From Bugula neritina (lineage: Eukaryota > Bryozoa > Gymnolaemata > Cheilostomatida > Bugulidae): a stretch of 64,000 nt of DNA. A program made the translations under genes and the position numbers. Shown here in pieces: positions 11,701-21,849 of this stretch. The number at the start of each line of letters is the position of its first letter. Positions within the stretch are counted from its first letter, which is position 1. A model generated the notes under the pieces. The model saw only the letters and a list, made by a program, of their open reading frames with translations. It made no database searches and had not been told where the DNA came from. The stretch covers positions 15,928,698-15,992,697 of the forward strand of contig OZ037765.1 in assembly GCA_964035545.1 (NCBI GenBank), given 5' to 3'.

Positions 11701-14194
11701 CAATGCTGGATCACACAATGCGGATTCTTTCAAGTTTCCTATCTCAATTCCATTTTTTAGAATGTTAGCAACTTGAACTATAGAGTAGGACTCAACTTCA
11801 AGAAAGCCTAAAGTGTCAGTGGTCATATCATCATTATACCCTTTTTCTTTCCAGTCTTTGCGTAAACGATTATACTACAAATAAGATTGTACAAAATCTA
11901 TATTTCATGAACAAAAATAATGTAGGAAACAGGAAAAAATATTGTAAGGCATTACAAGAATATTGTAATTTTATGTAGCAAAAAATTTGTAGAGCAATTC
12001 AATAGGAACGAACCCTCTACAAACTTTGTTCAAGTTGTTGAACTTTCACTGAAGATATCGAGGAAAAATCTGGAAATCTAACTTATTACTAAAGTAGTGA
12101 TAGTTTGTTTAGCCACAATGGAAAGATCAAAAAAACTAAATGGATAACTACAGAACAATAAATTGTCCACAGGAAGGACTTTTCGCAGAAATATCATTGT
12201 CCTTAAAAGTTGTAACCTCAAACTCACTTGATGGGAGTTAAACAGAACTGACAGCATGTTTAATGTATTATAAATATGGTGAATAAATTAGGCCTTTTAT
12301 ATGCTGAAGGCAATTCAGTAAAATAACACATATACATATACATAAGTAAACAAAAATAATATAATTAAAAACTTGGTTCAGCAGCATAAATTCTAGCAAG
12401 TATTATTTCTGTACCCTGAACTAATGAATGGGGGCTTTTACATCTATACAGAAATGGAAAATACTTTTGGCAGCTGATAGAAGTACATACTTGGTTACAC
12501 ATGCTAATACTAAGATGACCACTTGCAAGAGTTACAAGACGCCTTATTAATGCTATCCAAGTTCAGCTAACAGATCTTTAGAGTGACACAAGTTTAAAGC
12601 AGTTATTAGTTGGTTTTAAAGCTCAAGAGCTGCTCTGTTAACTACACCAAGAATAACAAACAAATCTAGTCAAGTAATTTTTGCAAAAAAACCAAACAAG
12701 TAAAATAAAATGAAATAAATTCTAAGTTGGTCACTACATTATAAGATGATAGCAACTGAGGCAAAACTTTATAATAACAATTCAAAAATCAAGCCACCAG
12801 AAAATTCTGCTGCGTCAGGAATAAAATAGAAATGGCCAGAGAGATAACAGAAAGAGCGGCAACACAATTTCAATAGTGCTTATTCAAAATTAACAGCTAA
12901 TAAAATAACCTGCAATATAAATAATTGAAGCCCTTGATATTTGTCTTGTCATACCAGAAAGGAAACTTTGTGTAATCCTGTGATTAGTCTTTTTACCTGA
13001 GCTTCAATGCTAGGGTTGTATATTTCATAAAGTTTGTTGACAGAGTAGGCCTTAGAAGCAGCACCCAGCGCATATACATGATTGTGGAAATCTCTCTTCA
13101 GCTGGCTATATTCTCTAGACCCTGGTTGCAGCTTTTTAACAACCAATTTGGCCACTACAAAAATATGGTGTCAATGTACAACTGCTGGCTACAGCTGTTA
13201 TCCTCCATGAATCGATAACATACAAATAATTGCTAGAAAGAGAAACTAAAATTTACCATTGTTACCTACTTTGCCATTTGTACCCTTATTATTATTATTA
13301 CCTATGCCATTTTCACCTATGCCATTTTTACCTGACACGCCCACATATACACATAAGGTAGCATTCGTAAATAAGGTCACGCTTTCTCTAAGGCTCAAGT
13401 ACTCAAAGAGTATCAACAGCCAAACTAATAGTTCACCATTAGCAGCTGGAGTGATGCATAAATGCTGTCAAGTGAATATGCCATTTTAGATTCATCAAAC
13501 TGACATGTTTGGATATTGCTTTCCAAATTTCTCTTTTGTCATGGGCATTAAATATTTTCTTGTGATTTACTTGCTTTTTAAGATTATCCTTCAAAACCAG
13601 CTTATAAACTTCTTTCTTGTATAATGATTTTGGTGTAAATTTCCAGAAAATAGTTTTAAAGGTACATCTTCATATTTTATGTAAAACTGACTATTTACCA
13701 AAAATATGTATTTACAATCAAAAGCAGCAAGCTCAGTTATTCAAATCCAAAGTTCCATCAATGATACTGAATTTTCGATATGAAATGAAATTAGACATAT
13801 ATTCAGGGGATAATAGCATCAGCAAAAACCTTTGACACTCTACAGTCTACAACTTTGTTTACAGCATTGTACATGCCAGTGTTGACAATGAAATTATCAT
13901 CAAACATTTTTTATGTGAGTTACTTTTTAACTGTAAATAAATGTTATGAAATACATGAGAAAAATCTACATGTACAACAGTGAATTAAAAAGGCAGAAAA
14001 CCAAAATAAGTATCCAGGATTGAACATATTTCAAATCTAAAACTTTGTTGAAAACTTCAACTACGCAACTGCTATTTAGTAAAAGCAATAAAATATCACT
14101 TCAAGCAAAATATTACTATATAAGGCATACCTTTTTTCTTTGGAATACTGTAACTTGGCATGCATGATAACATGTTTATATTCCATCTAAAACC
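2729..14194 (-). CDS. TASOR/TEX15-family protein with two tandem DUF3715 (pseudo-PARP) domains
   Basis: Minus-strand exons with consistent phases: 14194-14131, 13154-12997, 11874-11700, 10641-10553, 10312-10068, about 9662-9391 (weak acceptor), 9108-8933, 4668-4494, 4213-4125, 4037-3814, 3585-2729. The first exons carry a SIPKKK stretch like the N-terminus of TASOR, then a DUF3715 domain with NKLYEIYNPSIEAQ, GYNDDMTTDTLGFLEV, an ALG-VQLSRH join, LLVFKLMKGKVK and ICPIGFITF. After a Ser/Gln-rich linker the whole pattern repeats: TITEMHYISSHKLQEK, DRWKNEGYSKREL, VQLSLHPD, LLVFSYMAGRQG, YPLAFLRIRF. The 3585-2729 exon is polar and ends in acidic serine clusters (DSDDSES, SEESESEE). DUF3715 is a catalytically dead PARP fold known from TASOR, TASOR2 and TEX15; TASOR is the scaffold of the HUSH silencing complex. 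A nuclear silencing role is inferred from family. The 5' start and 3' end are not resolved. Confidence 0.75.
3814..9108 (-). other. Pseudo-PARP (DUF3715) domain copy 2
   Basis: Four exons (9108-8933, 4668-4494, 4213-4125, 4037-3814) repeat the layout of copy 1. Two of them have exactly the lengths of their counterparts, 175 and 89 nt, and all three intron phases between the four exons match (0, 1, 0). The protein sequence has diverged strongly, to roughly one third identity by eye in the 175-nt exon, so the duplication is old. Confidence 0.65.
5149..7679. mobile_element. Foldback/TIR element, non-autonomous, 2.5 kb
   Basis: Long imperfect inverted repeats. 5149-5503 pairs with 7679-7316, and 6413-6560 pairs with 7316-7175. 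The right arm is continuous, whereas the left arm is split by about 0.9 kb. The tips read CAGTGG on the left and CCACTC on the right. Flanking GTAAAA(G/A) at 5142-5148 and 7680-7686 may be a 7-8 bp target duplication, which would suit a hAT-like element. No transposase reading frame is visible in the loop (6561-7174). It lies in the intron between exons 9108-8933 and 4668-4494 of the TASOR-like gene. Confidence 0.7.
10068..14194 (-). other. Pseudo-PARP (DUF3715) domain copy 1
   Basis: Five exons encode the first domain. The end of exon 13154-12997 holds the YEIYNPS strand, exon 11874-11700 holds the helix and the GFLEVESYSIVQVANIL segment, exon 10641-10553 holds VQLSRHSD and the LLVFKLM strand, and exon 10312-10068 starts GKVKTVDEQM and ends with the CPIGFITF strand. 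The order and spacing follow the DUF3715 region of TASOR, where the LLxF, GKVK and CPxxxxxF elements also occur in this order. Confidence 0.7.
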
Positions 14195-14899
14195 CTGCAA
14201 AATTGTCAAAAATTGTAAAAATGAACATTTACTACACAACATCTATTTATAACAAGGTGAAAGAAAAGAGCTAGGAAGCATGCAATATGAAACCCCTCTC
14301 TTTTTTATTAAATATGTACCACAATGGATGTTATAGGAGCACTTTGACTTGAAAGCTTTCTTTAGCTATAACTCACTATGCTAGCTTTTTTGTAGTGTAA
14401 ACAGCAGAGAAAGCGTAAGAATTTGGCTGAAAGAAATCAAATATACCACTGTTAATAACTGTCAAACTACAAGCAGAGCCTACTGTCTGTCAGCATCTGA
14501 GGGTAATCAGCAACCAATGTGGTTAAAATGGGGTATTTTAAATCTATTATGTATACATCTGGATTTTTCACAATCTAGAGAAAATTCTTTTTCCTATTTC
14601 AAAATCATTTCATTTTATAATTTTATCAATATAAGTAGGGCAATGTTTTCAAAAATGAAAATGTTTAGCTTCCTCATATGTAAGCTGTTGAATCATAGTT
14701 TTAAAATATTTTTTTCTGCATTATGTAAAGCCATCTTTGAAATCATTTTCTACTTTTATACTATTTGCCTAGTAGCAACTTTAAAAATCAAAAAGCAAAA
14801 GCCTCTTAAACTTTCTCGTTCTACCATCATGATGTACATTTCTTTTTTCTGATTTCAAGTGACTTCTTTGTTTATTCAATTATTTTTGAGTATGTGTCA

Positions 14900-15600
14900 T
14901 TCCACGTAAAATCTCCCACTTCACCTTCTGTCAACATCTCTGCAACCTTGCAATCCAGCCCGTCTCTCTTTATTAACTTTGATTTTCTAGCAGTTAATTT
15001 TTATCATTATCTCACTATTTGTTTTCTTTTTCTTTTGATTTCCTAATCCTTCACTAAGGGCCTGTGTTATGGTGCTATTGGCTCACCTGGGATCACTTTG
15101 CAATCAATAGCTGGTTTAGGGCGGTCAGGTGTGTGTATAGGTCTTCTCATTTTTGGTAAAAAAGTATTAGCGAGCACTAGATTTCTACTTTGTACTATCC
15201 ACTATCTCTTTGTCATCATTCCCTCTACTTGCTGACTTTCCTTCATGTCATCTCCCAAAGCTTTCTAATCTATTTGTTTCCACATGTCCATTTTACTCAC
15301 CTGCTAATTTCAGTTGTTCTGAGGCCAAAAGTTTAACAGTAATTCTTTCCAGCTGAATCCAGAATATCTGTTTCTCTTTTCCCTTCACATCTGTGTTCGC
15401 ATAGGCCGTCACCATGTTATGTCTATTCGGGTGTTATCAGTCTCATTTTTATAATTCTATCAGATGCTCTCTCATTCACGAAAGCATATCGCAATTTCAT
15501 TTCTTGGTCATTCAATCCCGCTATAGTCTAATTTGTAACCACCGCCGAATGGTTCTTGCTTTTCGTCCTAATTTGTCAGCAGTCCATCATGTTTCCTGAA
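14900..15600 (-). mobile_element. Degenerate LINE remnant (end of endonuclease domain)
   Basis: The minus strand near 15170-15060 reads LANTFLPKM, then PKPAIDCKVIPGEPIAP followed by a broken HRPLVKD-EIKRKRK segment. This resembles the CKVIPGE...QHRLLV stretch that closes the apurinic endonuclease domain of CR1/RTE-type non-LTR elements. Stops and frameshifts are frequent, and the reverse transcriptase is not found next to it. The limits are approximate. Confidence 0.5.
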
Positions 15601-15725
15601 GACATATTGCGTTTATCTTCTATCTTTTCGTCTTATCTGCTATCCCTCCGCTTTTCCCGGTTAGAATCCCAATATCAAGGGGTGGCACTCTCAATTGCGT
15701 TTGCTTCTCACGTTTTCTTTACTTA

Positions 15726-16330
15726 CAATAATACCAATAGTAATAGTTTAATAGTGGTACCATTAGTATTAGCATTGCATTCCCTCTACTACTCTTAAAT
15801 TGAGCATGTAAGCATTTGGGCATTAAATAGTAATGCTACTATTCACTATAGGCTATTGTCAATTAGTATTAGTATACATATGTCTATACTATCATTTGTA
15901 GTCCAACTAGAAGTACTAGTACTTACTAATTATACTAACTTTAAGATTGAGAATAAGATATGTTTAAAACTATCATCCTAATATCTAATGATGGTGATAG
16001 TAAAAGTTATAGCTATACAGTTATACTAATATTAATATTCATAATAACTATAACTGTATAACATTGACTATAACTATAAGGCATAAGTATTATCCCAAAC
16101 GTACTCAGTCATAGTATCAGTGTGAGTCTTACTATAGTGATAGTCTACAACTATCAGTACAAGTATTATACTTCGAACTACAATTACCCAATCTTATACT
16201 ACTGCTGGTACACTTGGATTCTTTACTAAAGTTTTAGAGTTACTGTTAGACTAAAAGTAAAGAACTTCGAGCTAGTATTAGTATAACTATTAGATTCACT
16301 ATTATCTATAACTATAAGTATAACTTTTCA
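15726..16330. repeat. Degenerate TTAGTA/TATAGT-type simple repeat
   Basis: A run built of imperfect ATTAGTA, ACTATAA and TATTAG units, with no fixed period. Similar blocks recur elsewhere in this window (20327-20450, 21179-21300, 23365-23620, 61050-61520). It carries no coding capacity. Confidence 0.6.
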
Positions 16331-16359
16331 CATTTCTTCATCATGATCGGGTGACAGGA

Positions 16360-16445
16360 ACTGTCTCCTCTTGCTCTTGCGTGATTGATGGGGTGCACAG
16401 CTCTATAATATTCACATCAACATAGATATAGTGTGGGTGTGGAGC
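16360..16445 (+). repeat. Inverted repeat flanking the kinesin copy, left arm
   Basis: About 85 bp containing CTCCTCTTGCTCTTGCGTG and CATAGATATAGTGTGGGTG. The reverse complement recurs at 19600-19682 with roughly 80-85 percent identity by eye. The two arms enclose the kinesin-like pseudogene. Confidence 0.65.
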
Positions 16446-16469
16446 CTTAAGACTGATATTCTGCAATGT

Positions 16470-19204
16470 CTGTCGTGACTAGCTTGTTCAACATGTCAGT
16501 TTTGTCATTAGCCTATATGATGAAACAGTGACATCACCATAAATGCTCAGCAGACTTGCTAGCTCAAAGTTGATTCCTGAAAGCTTATCGGTGGCAGCTA
16601 AACTGGCAGCATCAGCTTTGGTGAGTATGTCAGTTATATCCGCTACTTTAACATTCACAAGGTTCACAAATGTCTGATTGGTTGTTTTAGCATGCTCAGC
16701 TATTGAATATGCAGTGTAATTTAGATTGTTGAGATGAGAAATCATGGAGTCAGTATGCAACTCCATCTCTGCCTGGCATTTTTTTTGGTAGCCTTTCTTT
16801 CTAGCTTCAGGCCGTTTTGGATGTCAACCACAGCTTGACTTTCAACACCATACTCATCAAGGTGCTGCTGAACTTCCTTTTTAGTTGTTTTCACAGCTTT
16901 TTCACTCTTCATAACAAAATGTTTCACCACTTTTGGAAACGCCTGAGTCATACTGTTGACAGAATCCTAGCAGCTGTTGATGTAAGTCACTAGCTTGCTA
17001 TCTACAGCCAGTGTGTTCTCATACATGGTAGCAGATAACTGGCTTCTCTTTTCTGATAATGCCATGACCTTTTTGTCAATGGTTTTGTTTGACAATAGGT
17101 ACCTTCTGTTTGTGTTTTGTACTACTTCAATTGGAGCATCTGTGACGTCAAATTATTGAACTCCCAACAAAGGAAGAGCTTTTTTTCAGCCATCACCAGT
17201 TAATCTTGCAGCAGCTTCTCTACTTGACAAACTAAACTATCACTGTTGCTCTACAGGCCCTCAATAACATCATTTATGTTATCCTATCTTTGAGTCAACT
17301 GTTCCTGAAGATTGACTATAATATTCCCGGAAAATTTTTTTTGCAGTTGCTTCAGTTTATCCTGAAAAAATTTAGTTGTGTTTTAAATATGTGCTGCTGA
17401 AAAGAAAGTGGCTGATTACAGCTTCAAAATTTTCTTAATTAGCCTTACCAACTCTGCCATTACCAAAACTTTTAAAGAGTGTAGATTAAATGTTTGTAAT
17501 AATAAAATCCGTTTGGGGGAAGTGTTAATCTCACCCAAGATTAATGTTGATGCAATAGAAAGTTGATGCTGTTTATCACAGAGGTCACGGACAAACTCCA
17601 TCATCTGCTTAGTTTTTTCTGCGAAAGAACTGTAATACTTTGACAAAATCAAGAAATTAGATCTCTCCATTTCCTTTCTGCAATCAGATGCAGAGTGTAA
17701 CTTGTTGATGTGATCTATGGTGACGCCAACCGTCTGCAGCAGCGATGCTCCCTGGTGATTAAGCTCTTTTTTATATTTACGCTGTGTAGTTCCAACAATT
17801 GGCTTTGTTCATCTACCTCCTGGTAAGCCTTTGCTAATTTGCTCTTAATTTGGTCAAGAGTATTTTCAGTCACCTCTAGTTGCATGGAGGTCTTCTCTAA
17901 ATCGGTTTGAGTGGCTTTGAAAATGTCGATATATGCATCTATCAACTCTACATGGTCTTTGCTTAGGGAACGCAAATATTTGTCTTGTGTCTTAAATAAG
18001 TCATCCAAAAAGGCCAGCTGATGTATTTCCCTATAATGTTCCTCACCGAGAAACATGTCACTTTTTTTCTAGCCGACTGCAAATTTTTCTTCAGTCTCTC
18101 GATCTCCCCATTGTATTCTTTATTCAGGTTTTGTGTCAATATTTGATTATTCTCGGGGTTATTCTGGGTATTTTTTGCCCTGTGGGCATATTCAAGAGTC
18201 CTCAATGTCTCTTCAAAATAACTGTTGGCTGGCAATGTTGTGGCAATGATTTATGTCTTTGTTTTGCCCCCTCAAGAGTCCTGGAGAATACGAGTCAATT
18301 TACTTTCTTTCCCTATACGGGATGTGAGGCTTCCTGGCCACTAAAGCCGTAATTACTCGTCCCAAAGTCAGTAAGGACTGGTTGATATTGTCCGCTTCTC
18401 TGGCACTCCTGTCAACAGCACCAGAGCAGCCAATATTCTCACTACCAGCCAAATCAACCAAGTTCAATTTGCTTGTTTTCACCAGCTCCTCGCCATCTAC
18501 AGAGCTTTCCTTCAGATTTATTGTGACCGTAAACACTGTATGGGAGCAGCTGGATGTGACATTGAGTATGGTAGACACAGTGTCTCCTCTGGGACCCTCT
18601 CTTGATGTTACATACTTTATGTTTGTTTCTCACAACCACTAATTCTAGGTCTTGCATGATCACAGAGCCCTTTCTAGAAGCATCCTCATTTTTGTATCAC
18701 GCTCAGTGGCGATGAGATAAAACATCTTCTTGTTGTACAGTCCAAGATACGACACCCACATACTGAACTCACAGTCCATTGACTCTAACGTTTCAAATAA
18801 TGAGCTGAAGATCATGGTACAATGCCAGCGATTGGGTCATCTTCCCAACGGAGGTGTTCAGCGGATTGTTCACCCTCCATAGTAAAAGTTTTCCCAGTAC
18901 CAGTTTGCCTGTAAACTGATATAGTACAGTTGTAGCCAGCTATGACCTCATCGATTGCAGGTTTGACAACGGCATTATAAACATCAACTTGCTTGCTTCT
19001 TGTACCAAATACTTTATCAAAAGTATATGTCTTTTAAGATTATCCATTTTGGGGCCTTTTACGTACCATAACAGTCCTGTTTTCTGAATCTGTCTCAATG
19101 ACAGAGTAGCACCTCTCCACTTTTTCAGTATCATTCATTGGACGGCAGCAAACAGTTACATATATGTTCTGGTTAGAAGCTGTTTCTTTTGTTGGTGGCA
19201 TGAT
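16470..19204 (-). pseudogene. Intronless kinesin-5 (KIF11/Eg5-like) pseudogene
   Basis: The minus strand starts at an ATG near 19202 (MPPTKETASNQNIYVTVCCRP). It runs without introns through the motor: [18 protein letters not shown] near 18900, [13 protein letters not shown] near 18450, [16 protein letters not shown], then [14 protein letters not shown] near 18190. The stalk follows, ending near 16490. The closest family is kinesin-5, the homotetrameric spindle motor. The frame breaks several times: after VRKRP near 19050, around 18600, near 18250 where two stops fall in the LTRILQDS region, and near 18060. The first glycine of the P-loop is Arg, and the switch I SSR motif reads SSC. The length is about 2.7 kb, close to a full kinesin-5 coding sequence. 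Lack of introns in a region of intron-rich genes points to a retrocopy. No clear BimC box was found. Confidence 0.8.
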
Positions 19205-19599
19205 GATGGTGACAGTGATAATGAAAAACACATAAGCAGTTTCACCTTGATTTGCTGCTATAAATTTGCCTGTGTGCCACAAGAACTTGTAGCCTTCGGG
19301 TTGGCTCGGAGTTAGTATATTGATACAGCTTGCTTAACATGGTTTGTTTGGTAACTCCAGCTCCTGTCAGTTTGTAGGGGATAGTTAGGACCCTGGGTCA
19401 AGGTGATCATCTGCCGGTGCTCCGCAGTCTAGGATGTTGAGCTAGCACTCACTAATACACCCTAACGCATTTTATTGTATTCAAACGCATCTATTCTCTC
19501 CTGTCCACAAATTTCAATCACTCAATTTACTTGATCTTCGATTCTGCAATTCCCCAATCTCTCTCATAAAGACTCTGTTTTATATCTGTCATACACACA

Positions 19600-19682
19600 G
19601 ACTGCACCCACACTATATCTATGTTTATGTAAATATCATAGAGTTGTGCACCCCTCATACACGCAAAAGCAAGAGGAGATAA
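19600..19682 (-). repeat. Inverted repeat flanking the kinesin copy, right arm
   Basis: Reverse-complement partner of 16360-16445. It contains CACCCACACTATATCTATG and AAAGCAAGAGGAGATAAC. It sits about 400 bp upstream of the kinesin copy's start codon. Confidence 0.65.
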
Positions 19683-19721
19683 CTACAACTAGGTTAAAAA
19701 CCTGATACAACAATATTAATG

Positions 19722-19998
19722 CTATCCCTCATTCACACTTGCCGTACCCTACACCGTAACAGCTAGCATCTGCCATTTTTACAAATGCCTGAGCTTCTTG
19801 TACGGCGTTGTGGCACGTTAGCATTAAGCACCGCTTGATTCAAACAAGTTGCAGCGGGATCCTATTGGATATAATTGTCCAATGAAGTGTCGTAGATCGT
19901 ACCTAATATCGAACTTTTAAAACTTCAGTCTGGACACGTTAAAATGGCTGATATTTTACGTTACGGCCAACGGTACAGCAAGTGTGAATGAGGGATAA
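19722..19998. mobile_element. MITE with about 60-bp terminal inverted repeats
   Basis: The ends read TCCCTCATTCACACTTGC on the left and the reverse complement GCAAGTGTGAATGAGGGA on the right. Imperfect pairing continues inward through GTACC, CCGTAAC and GCCATTTT. The unit is flanked by TA on both sides, which fits a TA target-site duplication as made by Tc1/mariner-type transposases. It has no coding capacity. Confidence 0.75.
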
Positions 19999-20124
19999 GA
20001 GTCTTACTTTCAGTTATTGCAAGTTGCCAATGGTAATGTCAGTAGTAATTGTTGGTCTGTGTATCTATAAGTATTAAAAATTAAATTGACAGTAATCAGT
20101 AATAACCCCTGCAAGTTTACAGTT

Positions 20125-20310
20125 GCTATCCCTGTGAGAAACCCCTGATGAAAAGGTTTTTTGTTAATCGGGCTAAGGACTCATTCAGATGAGGCACAGG
20201 AGCAATTATGCTCTTCCTAACATCACCAAGGGCCTTTGTCGGGGTTTGAACCCATAAATTCGTGCTTACTAGGCAACTGCTCTGACCCCCTAGACCACAG
20301 CTGCTCCCTT
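20125..20310 (-). mobile_element. tRNA-derived SINE
   Basis: The minus strand starts with a tRNA-like head. The A-box-like stretch reads GTGGTCTAGGGGGTCAGAGC and the B box GGTTCAAACCC. A body with GGAAGAGCA, CCTGTGCC and AACCTTTTCATCAGGGG follows. A diverged second copy lies at 57238-57393. The GGAAGGGCATCC type of body is familiar from lophotrochozoan SINEs. Confidence 0.65.
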
Positions 20311-20326
20311 GACAGTAATCAGTAAT

Positions 20327-20450
20327 GTTATACTTATATTGATATTTGATATTCATCACGATCATAATCAAGTTCAATTAGTAGAACTATAAGTATTACT
20401 ACTAGACTTAATATTAGTATTAATATTACTACTAGTACTAGTGTAGTAGT
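20327..20450. repeat. Degenerate TTAGTA-type block
   Basis: Imperfect ATTAGTATTA and ACTAGTA units immediately left of an LTR. Same character as the block at 15726-16330. Confidence 0.5.
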
Positions 20451-20451
20451 T

Positions 20452-20957
20452 TTGTGGGTAGAATGAAATTAAGTGGGGAACATAACTCAGATATAGAAGA
20501 AACAAGGTAAGGTTGTAGTCTTGAGAGAAAAAATCTTTATTGTAGTATCAAAATAGTATGTGTAGTTAAGTTTGTATCCTGCAAGCTCCAGTGGTAGACT
20601 GATCTACTCTGTGAGCTTGCCTTTTTATATACAGGGACAAAGCCCCTTCTGGAAACTTCTATACCGACAATCTGTCGCGCTTTCCGACATCGAAATATGT
20701 TCTGACTTTCGGCCGGGATTGACTTACATAATTAAAAACAATTGCCACAAAGAAATTTTCCCTACAAGCTTAACAACAATTACAATACTTAGGGCATTAG
20801 AAGCTACCCCAAAAGCTTAGCTATAATTGAAGGCATTCCAAAGTTATGCCAAGAGTTTAGTTATAATTACAGCATTCAAAAAGATACGCCGTAAGTAATT
20901 ATAATACTGAAGCACATAGCTACTAGAACTTTACAGAACATAGTAGTGGCAACTCTC
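20452..20957 (-). mobile_element. Solo LTR, 506 bp
   Basis: On the minus strand the unit begins TGAGAGTTG and ends CTACTACA, the usual TG...CA form. It has a TATA-like ATATAAAAAGGC and an AATAAAG before the end. The same two ends occur at 32016-32390. No internal region of a matching element adjoins it, and no target duplication is clear. Confidence 0.6.
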
Positions 20958-21178
20958 AAAATACATTACACTAGCAACTAGCAAGTCACAGTTAAAGTGT
21001 GAATCACTGTGATTATGATCTGACGATAAATAATAAATTGATCACATTCGCAGTCACTTGATGTTGTCACTCACACTGACTGCATCAGCATAGGCATTGT
21101 GATTGTATTTGTCATTGTGATGACAGTCTCGGAGACTCATAGTCATACTGATACTCATAGTCATTCTGATTGAGGGTA

Positions 21179-21300
21179 TAGCATTAGCTAAGAATCTAAG
21201 ATTAAGAGTAATACTTATACTAATAGTAATACTTATAGTTATAGTTAATGTTATACTATTACTATTAGTATTACTATTAGTATTAGTAGATAATATAGTC
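21179..21300. repeat. Degenerate TTAGTA-type block
   Basis: Alternating TAATAGTAATAC, TTATAGTTATAG and ATTAGTATTACT units of no fixed period. Confidence 0.5.
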
Positions 21301-21716
21301 GCTACCGCGATTCCACGTCACAAGCCTTAGGTTACCAACTTAAAATCTGGACACTGAAATGCGCACGAGCGCGCACGAAGTCTGTTCAGAAAATCATGAA
21401 TATCTCCAAAACTATTTGAAGTATCTCAACAAACTAAACTGCAACAAAATTATGAGAGAGCCCAGGCTATAGCGCATTAGCATACTCATTCGGTCTCCTC
21501 ATCTTTCGTGAGTATACACATGTTGAAAAGTAGTCTTATTGTTTGACGAATTTCTCTTTGCCACTTTCTATTTAAGTTTGAAAATGTAGCGTATTTAGTA
21601 GAGGAAAATGTCAGGATTTCAAAAATGTATAATTTTCTGTGCAAAATAGCTATTACTGCCTAAATATTTCAATTTTATTTAGTCTATTACAGTAAGTTAG
21701 GCGGCAATATAGTTAA

Positions 21717-21795
21717 CCAATCATATGCGGTTGAGGCAAATCGGCCAATAAGAATACGGTATAAATAAACATCCACGTGGTAGTTGCAGCTCAGT
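21717..21795 (+). promoter_or_regulatory. Isolated CCAAT-CCAAT-TATA promoter-like stretch
   Basis: CCAAT boxes lie at 21717-21721 and 21745-21749. A TATAAATA box is at 21760-21767 and a GCAGCTCAGTTACT initiator-like sequence about 25 bp downstream. The arrangement resembles metazoan histone promoters, but no histone or other recognisable frame follows. It may be an orphan promoter, an LTR piece, or chance in AT-rich DNA. Confidence 0.35.
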
Positions 21796-21849
21796 TACTC
21801 AACATTTGCACTCATAGCTCATTTGTCTTTATAACAATTCAATTTAATG

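Noticed and set aside
14517-14852. 111-codon Phe/Lys/Ile-rich open frame on the plus strand
   Set aside because: AT-rich chance frame with no motif; it lies just upstream of the TASOR-like gene on the opposite strand.
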